64,000 nucleotides of DNA, taken from contig OZ022499.1 of NCBI GenBank assembly GCA_963989385.1, forward strand, positions 103,462,786-103,526,785, read 5' to 3'. The DNA comes from Ctena decussata. Lineage: Eukaryota > Mollusca > Bivalvia > Lucinida > Lucinidae. Each line of letters starts with the position of its first letter. Position 1 is the first letter of the stretch. The notes below the pieces were generated by a model, which saw nothing but the letters and a program-made list of their open reading frames with translations, had not been told where the DNA came from and searched no databases. Made by a program: the position numbers and the translations under genes. Below, in pieces: positions 54,720-64,000 of this stretch.

Positions 54720-55166
54720 TTATTTGTTCAACCATTGTGTGAAAAATTCTGGGAACCAAGACTTTTGCCTTAACATTTGCTTTGTTTTTGTCATTCCAAG
54801 ATGGTCTAGACTATGTACTGCCTTTATTACAGATCGGCGAAGTTTTGCTGGTACAGTGATTTGGTTCAGTCTAAAAATTAGCCCGTTAGCGACGTTTAAC
54901 TCTTTTCTGATACTATAAAACCGATTAATATCATTGTCCTTCCTATGCTGTTCCCAAACTTCTGTGAGTATTCTCCTTTGTAATTTCTGTAGTTGTTTGT
55001 CCTTCCCTGTTTCCAGCCTTATGTAGTCTAATACCACTGCTTGTTCAGCGTTAATGATGCTCTTTATAACTTTCTCTATGTTGTCAGTGCCTAGTACGGG
55101 TAACGGATGCCTTGATAAGAAATCTAGAGGACCTTCTTCGTCTTTTCCAGATTCATATACTAATTC
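54720..55166 (-). pseudogene. gypsy RNase H end and integrase N-terminal region
   Basis: Starts with the RNase H tail block DFLSRHPLPVLGTDNIEK. It then gives the linker (LETGKDKQLQKLQRRI) and GLIFRLNQITVPAKLRRSVI, followed by VHSLDHLGMTKTKQMLRQ. The two histidines of the integrase HHCC zinc-binding fold are visible. The expected CxxC half is not found in frame: the ORF ends WFPEFFTQWLNK. Confidence 0.75.
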
Positions 55167-55660
55167 TTAATCGAATACGTAATTCGTAATTTCCCCATGG
55201 GGTGCTCGGGAGTCAGGATGTAACATCAGTTGGTAATATCCACTTCTTAGATCCAGTTTTGAGAAAACTTCACAATCACGAAACTTGTAGATGAACTCTC
55301 CTACCATTGGTTTATGGGTTATCCTGTTCCGTTCCATTACTTTGTTTGGAACTCTCAAATCAATACATGCTCGAATCATATCAGGCTGAAGTTCGTCATT
55401 TGAAATGTTAAGGAATTTTGGTTTGGGTTGCACGGCTATTTGCGAACGCCATGTGATAGATTCACCTTCTGGTACCTGTTCGAAAATATCATCCGCCACA
55501 CACTGATCTAACGATTGTTTTAACGGCTTCTGGAGGTAATAAGGCACTTGTCTTGGTCTCTGAGCCACTGGTGCTGCGTTTTCTTTGATACTAAATTGGA
55601 CATACATTTCCTTGTTATTTTTGATGTCCCTTAATTTACCTATGCCTTCAAATATGCTGT
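55167..55660 (-). pseudogene. gypsy reverse transcriptase, N-terminal part only
   Basis: The 146-codon frame (55167-55607) has APVAQRPRQVPYYLQKPLK, SQIAVQPKPKF, MIRACIDLRVPNKVM and FSKLDLRSGYYQLML (motif A with its aspartate). It reaches only ITNYVFD before a stop. The catalytic YxDD block, the thumb and most of RNase H are missing. The next recognisable residues (LVYESGKDEEGPLDFLSRHP, 55080-55155) belong to the RNase H end. The break is therefore a deletion with a near-exact junction, not simple decay. Confidence 0.85.
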
Positions 55661-55898
55661 TTTCTGTGCAATTGCTTCAGTAGCTTGCCTCACTGAGTCG
55701 AGTGTTTCCGCCGTGCATATGTTACCTGGAATGCACATATCATTTTGGGAAGCAGATGAGCCATCTTCTGTAATCTGTAACATACCCAGCCGAATCAGAG
55801 TGTTTTAACTAATAAGTGGAGGTGAATCTATCCTACCTTTTATGACTAACAAATGTTGTGCGTTTTCCGCAGGTTTGGTCCCTTAAGAGTGCATCGAA

Positions 55899-56090
55899 TT
55901 ATCCTTTCACTGGTAACTCGTTCTGTAATGTGCGCAATTTTGTTTGACTGTCGCGTAGAGTCATATCATATTCAGACCGTATAGCTCTGTGCTGATATTC
56001 ATCCATAACGTTCACGTCGGCTTCCATGTGTGGTTCAGCACGTATGTGTATATCATTCACCATCAGTGGCACTGTTTTTTTCCAGTCCAT
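55899..56090 (-). pseudogene. gypsy aspartic protease, active site lost
   Basis: IRAEPHMEADVNVMDEYQ aligns with the start of gypsy retropepsins, where the catalytic motif is Asp-Thr/Ser-Gly. Here the matching positions read His-Met-Glu, so the catalytic aspartate is gone. TKLRTLQNELPVKG then follows as in the family. The frame stops at 55899. Confidence 0.7.
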
Positions 56091-56161
56091 AAGCTCGTTT
56101 TATCATCTTTACTCGCATATGCACAATCAATTTTGCTAAAAATTCTTCATCCGAGCTGTTG

Positions 56162-56440
56162 TCACTGTTTGGTCTCTTCCATTCTCTTTATTTTGGGTCG
56201 CCTCTGCTGCTGACGCTGTCCATCCCAATGTCTTTTCATCGTTGTTTGTCGGGTTATTCTAGATCTACACGCTGCTGCAAAATGACTATATTTTGAGCAA
56301 ATGTTACACCTTTTCCCATAAGCAGAGAAATTGGCTCCTTCCGGGTGCACTTCAATTTCTATAGGATTCCGATCCGTGCTTCCTACTCCTATATTCAGAA
56401 CGGCCGTGCGTTCTATCACGCCTCCGGCTAGGTTCCTCAA
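56162..56440 (-). pseudogene. gypsy gag nucleocapsid zinc knuckle
   Basis: A 92-codon frame contains CNICSKYSHFAAAC, a perfect C-x2-C-x4-H-x4-C zinc knuckle of the nucleocapsid type that binds RNA. Basic residues follow (KRHWDGQRQQQRRPKIKRM). The frame then ends. It is an isolated module of the dead element. Confidence 0.85.
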
Positions 56441-56449
56441 TTTTCGCTA

Positions 56450-56930
56450 TTTCCTTTTCGTCCAATCCGATTGTCATATCTTTCATCTGAAGCGAAATAT
56501 TTTCAATTTGTCTGGCTTCCCTGAGAAACTCCTGTAATGACCATGACTTTGAAATGTATTTCTGAATTAGTTTTCTTTTTTTTTTTTCAAAATTGTCTGA
56601 ATCAAATGTCCTAATATTCTTTCATCGCTATTGGACCCAAACCGCATTCGTGTGCACGTTCTCTCAAGCGTGTAGCGTATGCTTCTGTGGTCTCGCATAC
56701 GTCTCGTCTCATTTTCAGGAATATGTACTTGCATAATGTTTACTTCGTTTGGGGATAAAATAATCATTTAATTTCTTTCTCAGTTTTAGGTACACATCAG
56801 TAACATCTGTGGGGTCTGGAAAACTTTTTTCCAATCTGGCAATGTTCTGTCCCCCATGAATTATCATGGCGTCCTTTTTATCTAACGGATTTGTAATTTG
56901 GAAGTACCGAAATTCCCTCTCAATACTTAG
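56450..56930 (-). pseudogene. gypsy gag, capsid part, frameshifted
   Basis: Minus-strand translations give IMQVHIPENETRRMRDH in one frame, CETTEAYATRLRERAHECG in another, and GSNSDERILGHLIQTI in a third, all overlapping 56590-56740. These resemble the capsid region of gypsy Gag, where a Tyr-Ala-x-x-Leu-Arg block and an ER-ILGHLIQ block are adjacent. At least two frameshifts separate them. The start of Gag was not found. Confidence 0.65.
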
Positions 56931-56946
56931 TTTTCTCGTGTCGCGG

Positions 56947-57433
56947 ATAATTTTATTCTTCTCGATCGCTCACATGAGCGTTTGGTTGCAAATTCTAAAA
57001 TTTGCATGTGTATTAGTGTAGGAATTTTCTCACTTGGGGTTGTTATCGGGCAAAGTTTTATTACTCTGGACAAAGTTATGGCCCTTGCCGATATCTAAAC
57101 TGTTTTTTTTTTTTTTGTGTGTGTGTGTTTTTCTTTTCTTTATAACTGTGGTGGTTATTTGACTATTCAGGACAACTTGGTGAAACGTCGCCGAAATGAT
57201 CAGAGTAACAGAAGCTTTCTGTTAAAGAATTTTATCGCTCGGAATTATCTGCTTTTTTCCTTGTCTTGATTGTTTTCCTTTGGTGTTAGGACAGGTTGTG
57301 GTAATTGATTGTGTCAGCTCCTTATCATTGTCATACAGAATATCTTTTTTACCCATCTTATATTATTACATAATCTATAAACAAAACTCATTTCACTGGT
57401 TCAGAGACTGATCACGTGCGATAGACATTACTT
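56947..57433. other. Unassigned sequence with T and GT runs
   Basis: T14-16 plus (GT)n near 57102-57128. Otherwise unrecognised. Confidence 0.4.
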
Positions 57434-57670
57434 GAGCCGCGACACGAGAGAACCAACAATGTGGTTGTGCGCCCAACGCAGACTCAGACCAGCCTGGGAT
57501 TCCGCCAAGTCTGCACAGACACTTCGCTAAGCGCTTAAAGGGTAGCTAAGGATCCAAGCTACTTCCATGCGGACAGCGAAGACTCTGATCAGACTGGGCG
57601 GATGCCCAGGCTGATCTGAGTCTGCGCTGGGCGCACAACCACATTGTTGGTTTTCTCATGTCGCAGCTCA
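57434..57670. mobile_element. GAGCCGCGAC hairpin MITE, copy 2
   Basis: GAGCCGCGACACGAGAGAAC...GTTTTCTCATGTCGCAGCTC form the outer arms. CCAACAATGTGGTTGTGCGC and its complement lie inside, and GACAGCGAAGACTCTGATCA is in the centre. Colinear with 24850-25097. Confidence 0.85.
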
Positions 57671-57688
57671 CTTTATGTCGCATAGTTT

Positions 57689-57750
57689 GTGACGTAACGT
57701 CTTAAAGCTGCATGGTTGGTGACGTAACGTCACTGTTTGTGAAGTAACGT
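57689..57750 (+). repeat. Three GTGACGTAACGT words
   Basis: GTGACGTAACGTC occurs at 57689 and 57719, and GTGAAGTAACGT at 57739. The word is near-palindromic and CRE-like. No associated gene. Confidence 0.6.
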
Positions 57751-57827
57751 AAACTGTAATTTGACGTCAAGTGCACTAAAATGGTAGCCCGTTCAAATGA
57801 ACTCATAATTATTATAAAATAAAACAG

Positions 57828-57957
57828 TTATTAACTTTTGTTTCGGTGATCATGAAGTGTTACTGAACAGTAAATTCATATTGACCTCCGCTTCGCTACA
57901 GTCAATATGAAGTTTACTGTTCAATAACACTTAATGTCCACCTCAACGAAAGTCAAT
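57828..57957. mobile_element. Hairpin MITE with CCGCTTCGCT centre
   Basis: GAAGTGTTACTGAACAGTAA and TTCATATTGACC face GTCAATATGAA and TTTACTGTTCAATAACACTT. The outer ends TTATTAACTTTTG and AAAGTCAATAA pair more weakly. Arms are about 60 bp, non-coding. Confidence 0.75.
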
Positions 57958-58411
57958 AATTGTATAATATCTTGTTGAACCCTAACGAGTCCGACCAGTC
58001 TGATAATTTCTGACGGAATTAAGGTGCTTATAAATATCTAAAAAAGTGATTTTGACTTGGCGTACTGTTTGTTGTTTAGCCGCTCTCCTGGGGCCACAAA
58101 CGAAAGAAGAAAGTAAGAAGAAACAAGGAAGTAGCGAAAAGGAATAAGCGAAATAAGATTGCAGTGGTGGGGCATCATGCTCTGTTCAGATGCTTTTATT
58201 CTTTGATGTATTCCCGCTGTACATAGGAAGAGTTATTGTTGTCAGTCCAGAGTCCGCGGCAGCGTCGGCTTGCACATTAGATATTTCGGTGAAAGTTTGT
58301 AATGGCCAAGGCACTCTCAGGCCAGCTATACTGTAGGCAGACAGATCTTATTAATAGTCACCGCTCACCGTATATATCGCACAATACTATTTGTTTTTCT
58401 TTTTTCACCAG
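57958..58411. other. Unassigned sequence upstream of a candidate exon
   Basis: Contains a GC-richer segment (GAGTCCGCGGCAGCGTCGGC near 58248) that could be a 5' UTR exon. No TATA box is evident. The last 20 bases are pyrimidine-rich and end CACCAG, a possible splice acceptor. Confidence 0.3.
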
Positions 58412-58496
58412 GAATGGACGTGAGAAAGGTATTCACAGCGCTAGTTGTTCTTATCATCATCATGGTCGTAACGATACAGTATATCAATACAGAAAG
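58412..58496 (+). CDS. Candidate first coding exon of a signal-anchored membrane protein
   Basis: A strong pyrimidine tract and CAG (58391-58411) precede ATG at 58414, and AAAG/GTAATG follows at 58496, giving a well-formed internal exon. It encodes 27 residues plus two bases: MDVRKVFTALVVLIIIMVVT then IQYINTE. A short basic N-terminus plus one 15-residue hydrophobic helix is the layout of type II (signal-anchor) proteins such as Golgi glycosyl- or sulfotransferases, whose first coding exon is often this short. No catalytic exon was recognised downstream in the window. The enzyme class is therefore only a guess, and the exon itself is a moderate-confidence call. Confidence 0.35.
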
Positions 58497-58800
58497 GTAA
58501 TGTAAATTACGATTAATGCTGGTATTGTTTCTTAACAAAAAATATTAACGTAAATAACAATGTACATTTTTAATTTATTTATTTACCCTGACCTTAGATA
58601 TAATTACTTTACTGGTTTGGAACCAGTGGCAGTCGCGTACCTGTGGCGGCTATATTCTTTTCGCACGCGCACAATATAAAAAATTCAGTAGACTTACGGT
58701 AAAAGACCTGCCAACTGCCTGCCAGGCCCTTTACTGGTGAAACCTGCCAGGCCCTTTACTGGTAAAACTTACGGAATAGTGCATTGATAGAAACCTTGCT
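58497..58800. other. Possible intron sequence
   Basis: Nothing recognised except a 25-30 bp duplication (CTGCCAGGCCCTTTACTGGT, near 58719 and 58743). Confidence 0.35.
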
Positions 58801-59033
58801 TTGATTGATTATTTTGGGATTAACCGCCCTTTGAGACAGTAGTTCAGTCTATACCGGGCCGTCTCCCAGAGAGAGGGAGAAAGAAGACAGAAATGACAGA
58901 CGAGAGAAAAATATCCAAACAACCCCCTACCGCACCTACTGCAACACAGTAGGCCCTGGCCCTACTATTATCCAAATCAGTAGGACTCCCCGGCATTTGA
59001 AGTTACACGCAGCCCCATCGCACCACCCCACCA
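58801..59033 (-). mobile_element. SINE, family 2, copy 4, minus strand
   Basis: Reverse complement of the family order: the tail TTGATTGATTATTTTGG comes first, then GGGCCGTCTCCCAGAGAG, CCGCACCTACTGCAAC, CTCCCCGGCATTTGAAG and the head complement near 59015-59033. Colinear with 24188-24420. Confidence 0.85.
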
Positions 59034-60250
59034 CTACAAAACTTTGCTTTAAATACGCATTTATTTTTTTATGATTAATAAAAATCAAATGCAGAATTAG
59101 AACAAGTTTTGTAGGCAATACAGTCATTTTCCATCTTTTAAAGTTATGGTACTATCCCGTATTCTTTACGTTAAAGGATCTGGCAGCCAGTCATCAGGGG
59201 CCGAGTGCACGAAGCAAACGTAAGCCTACGCCCGAAGTACGTCCGTCGTAGAAATGTCGCAGAATTTTAATCCGTTTGCACAGCCTAGTTCTGTAATGAA
59301 TATAAATTCTTAAAGCTGTGACCTAGATCCCACACTACCCGGTTTGAGACCGTAAGTGGGCGGCGCTATTGTTCAATTATTGTTTTACTGATAACAATTC
59401 ACCCCAAGGTCCCAGGCTATTGGTAATTACCTCCACTGAAGCAATAACAAAAAATCAGATCAGTAATTGAACTTTCATGACTTGCTGGAGATGCTTACTG
59501 TTTGATGCCCAGAGAAATACTGAGATGAGATGTTTCGATTCTCATAAAGATGGTCTCCAAGAGGCTCAGCCGAACGAATACTTGTCTGCATTTCCTGACT
59601 GCGAGTCTGTTCATTACTGAGATAAACTACCTATTTTTTTGCTTGTATTGTTCACTTAGGCCTTTATGAAAAGTTTTATTTTTTGGCGTGCGTTGAGCGA
59701 GTGCAACGGCACATTTAATCACCGCGGTAAAAAAATATATATGAAAATAATGAAATAAGGCACGCCAGTTATACGCTCGCGCATAAAAGTGGTTTGACTA
59801 TGGCCGGACGGACAAACCGTCGGCGACGGCCTTGTTACAAAAAGAATCGTAACAAATGGCAGCCTAGGAGGAAAATGATAACCAACTTCTCATAGCTACC
59901 CTCAAGCCAACATCTTTTCACTTCTGGGGGACTTTGACTATTGACCCTCACATATTACGGTCATTGGAAAGGTCCTCAAACCTTTCCACTGTGTTCTCTT
60001 TACAAGCAGGGCATTTTAATCTGGTTTTGCAGTTATTACTCCTAAATTTGTCATCGCCGGCATGAAAAAAAATCGATAAAGCGATGTCCAGTCCAAAATC
60101 ACAGTGCTTATAAGGTACGGAAGGTAACCATATTTATTGCAAATTCTCACTGTCTTGAAGAAAGTACGGCGTACTATTTTTTGTGGAGCATTGCACATTT
60201 TACCAAGTTTTTTTTTGTAAATATGAATTGTCCTACTACATCTTATTTAA
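59034..60250. other. Unassigned sequence
   Basis: GGGGCCGAGTGCACGAAGC at 59207 resembles a MITE terminus, but no inverted partner was found. The rest is unrecognised. Confidence 0.4.
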
Positions 60251-60421
60251 GAAATAGATCAGCTCTAGCAGTGAATTGTTGAGTAATAATTCACTGTTTG
60301 GGGGACAGTTGTAAAGTAGATCATATCACGAGCACGGAGCGCGAGTGATATATCTACCTACAACTGACCGACAAACAGTGAATTATTACTCAACAATTCA
60401 ATGCTAGAGCTGAACTATTTC
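60251..60421. mobile_element. 171 bp palindromic MITE
   Basis: GAAATAGATCAGCTCTAGCA faces TGCTAGAGCTGAACTATTTC, and GTGAATTGTTGAGTAATAAT faces its complement. Inner arms TAGATCATATCAC/GTGATATATCTA flank a GAGCACGGAGCGC centre. The arms cover almost the whole element. Confidence 0.85.
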
Positions 60422-61049
60422 GATTCTAACACTCAAAAACGCTGAAAAAAGTATTCTTTTCATTCAAACTCTCCCAACCTTCCTGCCAGCGGGTTCATGC
60501 TCCCGCCAATATTCTCAACTGTATCTAAGGTAAATGTACGTTTTATGGCGATTTTAGACAGAAAAAGAGACGTAACACCGTCTAACATCTCAAAACGTCA
60601 CAAAATTACGTCAGTAATGCAAGTGACGTCAGCAATTAGATTCACGCGCTCCGAGACAGTGAATTGTTGCAGAATAAAACACGGAAACTTTCCATTGCTT
60701 CTACAGGCGCACTGTGTTAGAATAGCAAACTTAAACTAGACAACAGCGTTTCATTCCCTTATAGGTATTTTAAAAACAGTCAGTAATGCTAAAGATGATA
60801 CGCCATACCTTAGTAAGCACGAAGATTTGAAGCTGGGTTTAAATTTCCCTTTTTTCAAGTTTTATGCATTATTCATGTTTGCAAATAAGAATTGTTTCAC
60901 CTGATCTAATAAGTAAGCTAAACGGAAATCGTTTCTATTTAGCCAATGAAATGCAACAGCCATAAAAGAATAGGTAAAATTTTGTACCCCAGCACACACA
61001 TGTGCTTGCTTTTATAGTTTCCTTCTTTTGGAGGGACATGTAATACAAC
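60422..61049. other. Unassigned sequence
   Basis: No repeat recognised. A segment near 60771-60830, after a possible acceptor AACAGTCAG, is open in a frame compatible with the 58412-58496 exon but lacks a good donor. Confidence 0.3.
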
Positions 61050-61420
61050 ACATGTCGTGTTATTACCACCCCCTATTGACCCATCGGGTTGGGAGACCCA
61101 TGGAGGCCAGGGCATGGAGGTAGGGGCGTCTTATTTTCTTCAAGCAAGTCAATGACTTTCCCCCTGCCTGTGATATAAACGACCAGATTCAAAGAGCCAA
61201 AATTACTGGGCCTATCCCTAGCCTTCAAGGACCCCTTAGCTGAGCAAGGCTTGTTCTGGTACTACCGGTAACACTTTACTCAGATTTGAGTTCTTTCCTG
61301 GCCGTAGACTTCTTCTGTGAATACTTCCACACAATGATGCTGTGTTCACTGGTTTTGTTTAATCTATAACCGATAGTAAGGAGGCAAATTCTCAGGAACT
61401 GACACAGTTCAATCCCAGAT
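61050..61420 (-). repeat. Fragment related to the LINE 5' region
   Basis: On the minus strand the blocks GAACACAGCATCATTG, GAAGAAGTCTACGGCCAGG, AAGCCTTGCTCAGC, CTGGTCGTTTATATCACAGG and AATAAGACGCC occur in the order found at 16243-16500. The LINE coding part does not follow, so it is a detached 5' end or a non-autonomous relative. Confidence 0.65.
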
Positions 61421-61669
61421 CCAACCCAAGAACTAAATAAGCTCATGCTTTCGTTCTAATCCTATTATGTTTATATATAGAACAATATTGTTACTGTCAT
61501 GAATGTTTCTTGAAATAAAATAAGTTTAAACCAACCCAAGACACCATGTGGGAAAGAGACAACACAAAATTAGTCACCATCAAAGAAAACACCAGCGGCA
61601 GCCATGTGAACAGCCACTTCCCATGTAGGTGGTCAATGGGCTATCTTGAACATCACAAACACTATATCA

Positions 61670-61900
61670 ATAGCAGACATAGCAACTAACAACACATAAA
61701 ACAATCAAGACGAACAAAAACAGAACTGGCGCCTTGGGATGGCCAGTAATGAAATTACTGAGGAGCTTAACCGGTTTGTGGTCGACCTACCCTTTGTTCT
61801 GCCTTGGTTCATCAGATACTTAGTTTTTGAATCCAACAAAAACAACGACCGCCCACGAAACAGTCTTACAAAAAGGACCAAGCCTGACAATAAGATCTAA
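61670..61900 (+). repeat. Dispersed repeat, family X, longest copy
   Basis: Contains AACTAACAACACATAAAACA, CGCCTTGGGATGGCCAGTAA, GCTTAACCGGTTTGTGGTCG and GTTCATCAGATACTTAGTTT, uniting the pieces at 26410-26640 and 27860-27950. Confidence 0.7.
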
Positions 61901-62450
61901 TTTATATGTTCAAAATTTAATACCTATTTTTTTACCTATTTCCAATTTAAAAAAGGGACGTAAAATCAAGTCATCCAGCCATCCATTCCGTTTCTGCGTT
62001 AGTAAGAGATTGGCTTTTGTATATACAGTAATTACGCTTTTAAGTATTCGTTTATGACCATTTACTTAAATCTGACATGCAGTTACATTATATGCAGCAG
62101 GCGACACTGACCAGGTTCTGACGAGGTCCTGATTGAAACCCGGCAACTAAACTATATAAGACACTGCAGCAGACCTTTCTTATGGATTGTTTTTAAAGAA
62201 GCCAACTTGTTTCGGTTTGTATTCACTTTAAGAATGTGACAAAGATTGTAGTCTTAAAACAGCAAAAGATTTTAAAATTCAAATTCACGGATGCAATACA
62301 ACTGCGAAGACCGTCACTGTTTTTTACTGCTTGTTGGTGACTTATGTCGAGGACCTGTCACATGAACGTGTTACAGCCTACTTAAAATAGATAAATCGAT
62401 GTAATAACGCAGTTACCCCTAGTATATTTAACCAAAATATAGACGAACTA
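61901..62450. other. Unassigned sequence
   Basis: No gene or repeat recognised. It ends in the TA (62449-62450) used by the mariner insertion. Confidence 0.35.
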
Positions 62451-62629
62451 CGAGGGCCAGTCAATAAGTAATGATAATGACCCTTAAGAAAATTCATTAT
62501 TCAAGATACGCTCCTAAAATTTATATGCTTGTCCATCATCAACTAACATATTCATTCACTTCAAAGAAAACTGCGTGTGGCGTGTGACGTCATCATTGCC
62601 TAATGTCATTACAGCGTCGCTCGAGTGTC

Positions 62630-63940
62630 ATGGCCGATGTTAAGTCAAGAAGAACAGCCCGCATACATAAAAATCGAATATTTGAGAAGGAAAACAGGAA
62701 TCGAAATTCATGAGAACTTATGTGACGCTTCGGTTGGATCTGCAGTTTCGTTAATACATTGTATAGACTGATGGTTGAAGATTTTTTTCGGCGGGAAGGC
62801 TTGACACTTCTGATGAACAACACAGTGGAAGTCCTACCCAGGTAACTGATAAGTTTCATATTGAAAAAATAAGGAACTTTTGAATGAAGACATGCGATAT
62901 ACATGTGATGAGTTCGCAGAGAGTGTCTGCATAATTCATGCATCGGTTCATTCAATTTTGACAAGGCATTTGAAACTGCGACGGGTAGCCACTAGATGGG
63001 TGCAACATCAAGAATTATCATTCCCTGGCATTCCAAACCCCATTGGCTGGGACTGATATATACAAATCCAGTTTCTTCACCCAGACTATCAGAGATTGGA
63101 ATTCTCTGGAAGATTCGCTTATATCTGCTGCTGAGTGTGCAGAGGATTCAGTTACTAAGTTTACTTCTCTTGTAAGTGCTAGGGACTAGCTTCCCTGATC
63201 ACAGGTCCTGGTGCATGATTGTCCATGGACGTATCACTAGTAAACAATTCTGATTCTGATTCTGATTACCTGACGCGTGATTAAATAACAGTAGAGACAG
63301 CTATAAGACACTTAACACAATATAAAAATGAAGGTGATCAGTTTTAAATCGTTTCGTAGCGATAGACGAGACGTGGCTGAGAAGTTACGAACCTGAATTG
63401 AAATCAAAATTCTCTAAATGGCACTTCCCGGACTCGCCAAGGCCGGCGATATTTCTTAGAAAACACGAAAATCTGAAATAGCTTGCGATAATAGCCTATG
63501 ATAATAGAGATGTTTTGTTCCCGTTGGAGAAACTGTAAACGAAACGTATTATGCGTATTTTTGAATGCGAAATTGAGGCCAGGTATACGAAATAGGCGAA
63601 CCGCGCTCTTGAACGGAGGCGTTGTGCTTATTCACAACAACGCACCGCCACATAAATCTAAACCCGTGTAGATAGTAATTGACCACTATAACTGGGAAAT
63701 ATTGCCGCAGCTATCTTATCTGAGACCCTGCGACTACCAAAACTAAAAATGTCACTTCGGGGAGTAAGATTCGAAGATCTAGATGAGCTTAAAGTTGCCG
63801 TGGCCACGGAGCTTCACCGTATCACACTTGGTTGCTTAGGAACGGGTATCACAGATCTACTAAAATGGTGGAATGCAGTCATTCAACAGAGGGGACAATA
63901 CTTTGAAGGATTGTAAATGTGATGCCCCTATTTATTATAG
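62630..63940 (+). pseudogene. mariner transposase, frameshifted, one catalytic residue changed
   Basis: The N-terminal DNA-binding region gives MADVKSRRTARIHKN at 62630, then decayed frames. LLNEDMRYTCDEFAESV and HASVHSILTRHLKLRR (62878-62985) are the second helix-turn-helix. After the insertion, DETWLRSYEPELK (63364-63402) holds the first catalytic aspartate. VVLIHNNAPPHKS (63625-63660) has Asn where the family's second aspartate lies (HDNAPxH). LRPCDYQN (63720-63740) keeps the third. Several stops and frameshifts exist. Transposase of the D,D34D type cuts and pastes at TA; this copy cannot. Confidence 0.9.
63021..63267 (+). mobile_element. 5'-truncated LINE 3' tail nested in mariner
   Basis: Translation gives TDIYKSSFFTQTIRDWNSLE followed by DSLISAAECAEDSVTKF, the C-terminal end of the ORF of many CR1/jockey-type LINEs (SFFPRTIRDWN-like). 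After a short 3' UTR it ends in TCTGATT repeats (63249-63267), a typical LINE microsatellite tail. The transposase reading resumes at 63268. Confidence 0.8.
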
Positions 63941-64000
63941 ATCCTCTTTTATATAACCATTATCCTAACTTACTGACCTACGCTCGTAAATACCTCAAGT

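Larger units (their letters stand above)
53690..56930 (-). mobile_element. Ty3/gypsy retrotransposon, internal relic
   Basis: Minus-strand order is gag with zinc knuckle, protease, reverse transcriptase start, RNase H end, integrase and a post-integrase tail. This is the Ty3/gypsy order (integrase last). Every module is frameshifted, and about 1 kb of pol is missing. No LTR, primer-binding site or polypurine tract could be identified. At the gag side the similarity stops at a 17 bp word (56930-56946) identical to the end of the GAGCCGCGAC hairpin MITE. Confidence 0.85.
62451..63986 (+). mobile_element. mariner element, complete but inactive, with nested LINE tail
   Basis: The left end CGAGGGCCAGTCAATAAGTA and, on the other strand, the right end CGAGCGTAGGTCAGTAAGTT are imperfect inverted repeats continuing to ATAATG. 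TA flanks both sides (62449-62450 and 63987-63988), the Tc1/mariner target duplication. Without the 247 bp nested insertion the element is about 1.29 kb, normal for mariner. Confidence 0.9.

Noticed and set aside
53271..57000. LTRs flanking the gypsy relic
   Set aside because: No pair of direct repeats with TG...CA ends was recognised on either side. They may be lost or too diverged to see by eye.
59207..59300. MITE starting GGGGCCGAGTGCACG
   Set aside because: It looks like a known type of inverted-repeat end, but no matching opposite end was found within several kilobases.
62593..62964. 123-codon minus-strand ORF at 62.6-63.0 kb
   Set aside because: The plus strand here carries mariner transposase blocks, so this is the shadow of the transposase.

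Overview
Nature of the DNA. This is animal nuclear DNA: AT-rich and intron/intergenic in character, with no dense gene layout, no operons and no bacterial signals. Recognisable content is almost entirely transposable elements and tandem repeats. Dispersed repeats with GGACGGACG runs, termini such as AACAAGAGGGCC and GCTCAGGTGAGCTAA, several tRNA-derived SINE types and pearl-like elements with a repeat core point to a marine bivalve mollusc, possibly venerid. The taxon is my inference, since no host gene allows a direct test.

Layout. 1-8.1 kb: repeat-core elements, a SINE, short hairpin elements and the first 7 x 156 bp array (6954-8106, minus). 8.7-13.1 kb: a 4.4 kb non-coding element bounded by long inverted repeats. 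13.2-20.4 kb: a truncated LINE fragment, then a nearly complete but frameshifted RTE/BovB-like LINE (16135-20365) with a 463 bp TTA-flanked MITE in its 3' UTR. 20.7-22.6 kb: two abutting foldback elements. 23-31.6 kb: MITEs, SINEs, the second 7 x 156 bp array (26689-27843, plus) and two 90 bp palindromic elements rich in GACGTC. 32.0-32.9 kb: an element bounded by inverted repeats and a 6 bp target duplication, filled with about 28 GATATC palindromes. 33-39 kb: a SINE split by a MITE, hAT-like elements and a LINE 3' coding relic. 39.6-51.2 kb: three further repeat-core elements and assorted MITEs. 53.7-56.9 kb, minus: a decayed Ty3/gypsy retrotransposon with a deletion from reverse transcriptase to RNase H. 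57.4-61.9 kb: MITEs, a SINE and one possible host exon for a membrane-anchored protein (58412-58496). 62.4-64.0 kb: a complete mariner element with a dead transposase, split by a LINE tail.

Common theme. The most coherent pattern is a set of repeat-core elements (families A to E below). Families A, B and C start with AACAAG. All five end in a small hairpin with a CTTCG-type loop, usually exactly C-TTCG-G, and hold head-to-tail monomers, most of them 144-156 bp. They look like one superfamily of non-autonomous, possibly Helitron/Helentron-type elements. A second theme is nesting (SINE by MITE, LINE by MITE, mariner by LINE tail, foldback by hairpin), which gives a relative order of insertions.

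Host genes. None is proven. All transposon proteins are broken. The best host candidate is a short first coding exon with a signal anchor at 58412-58496; an unexplained 156-codon ORF lies at 51862-52332.
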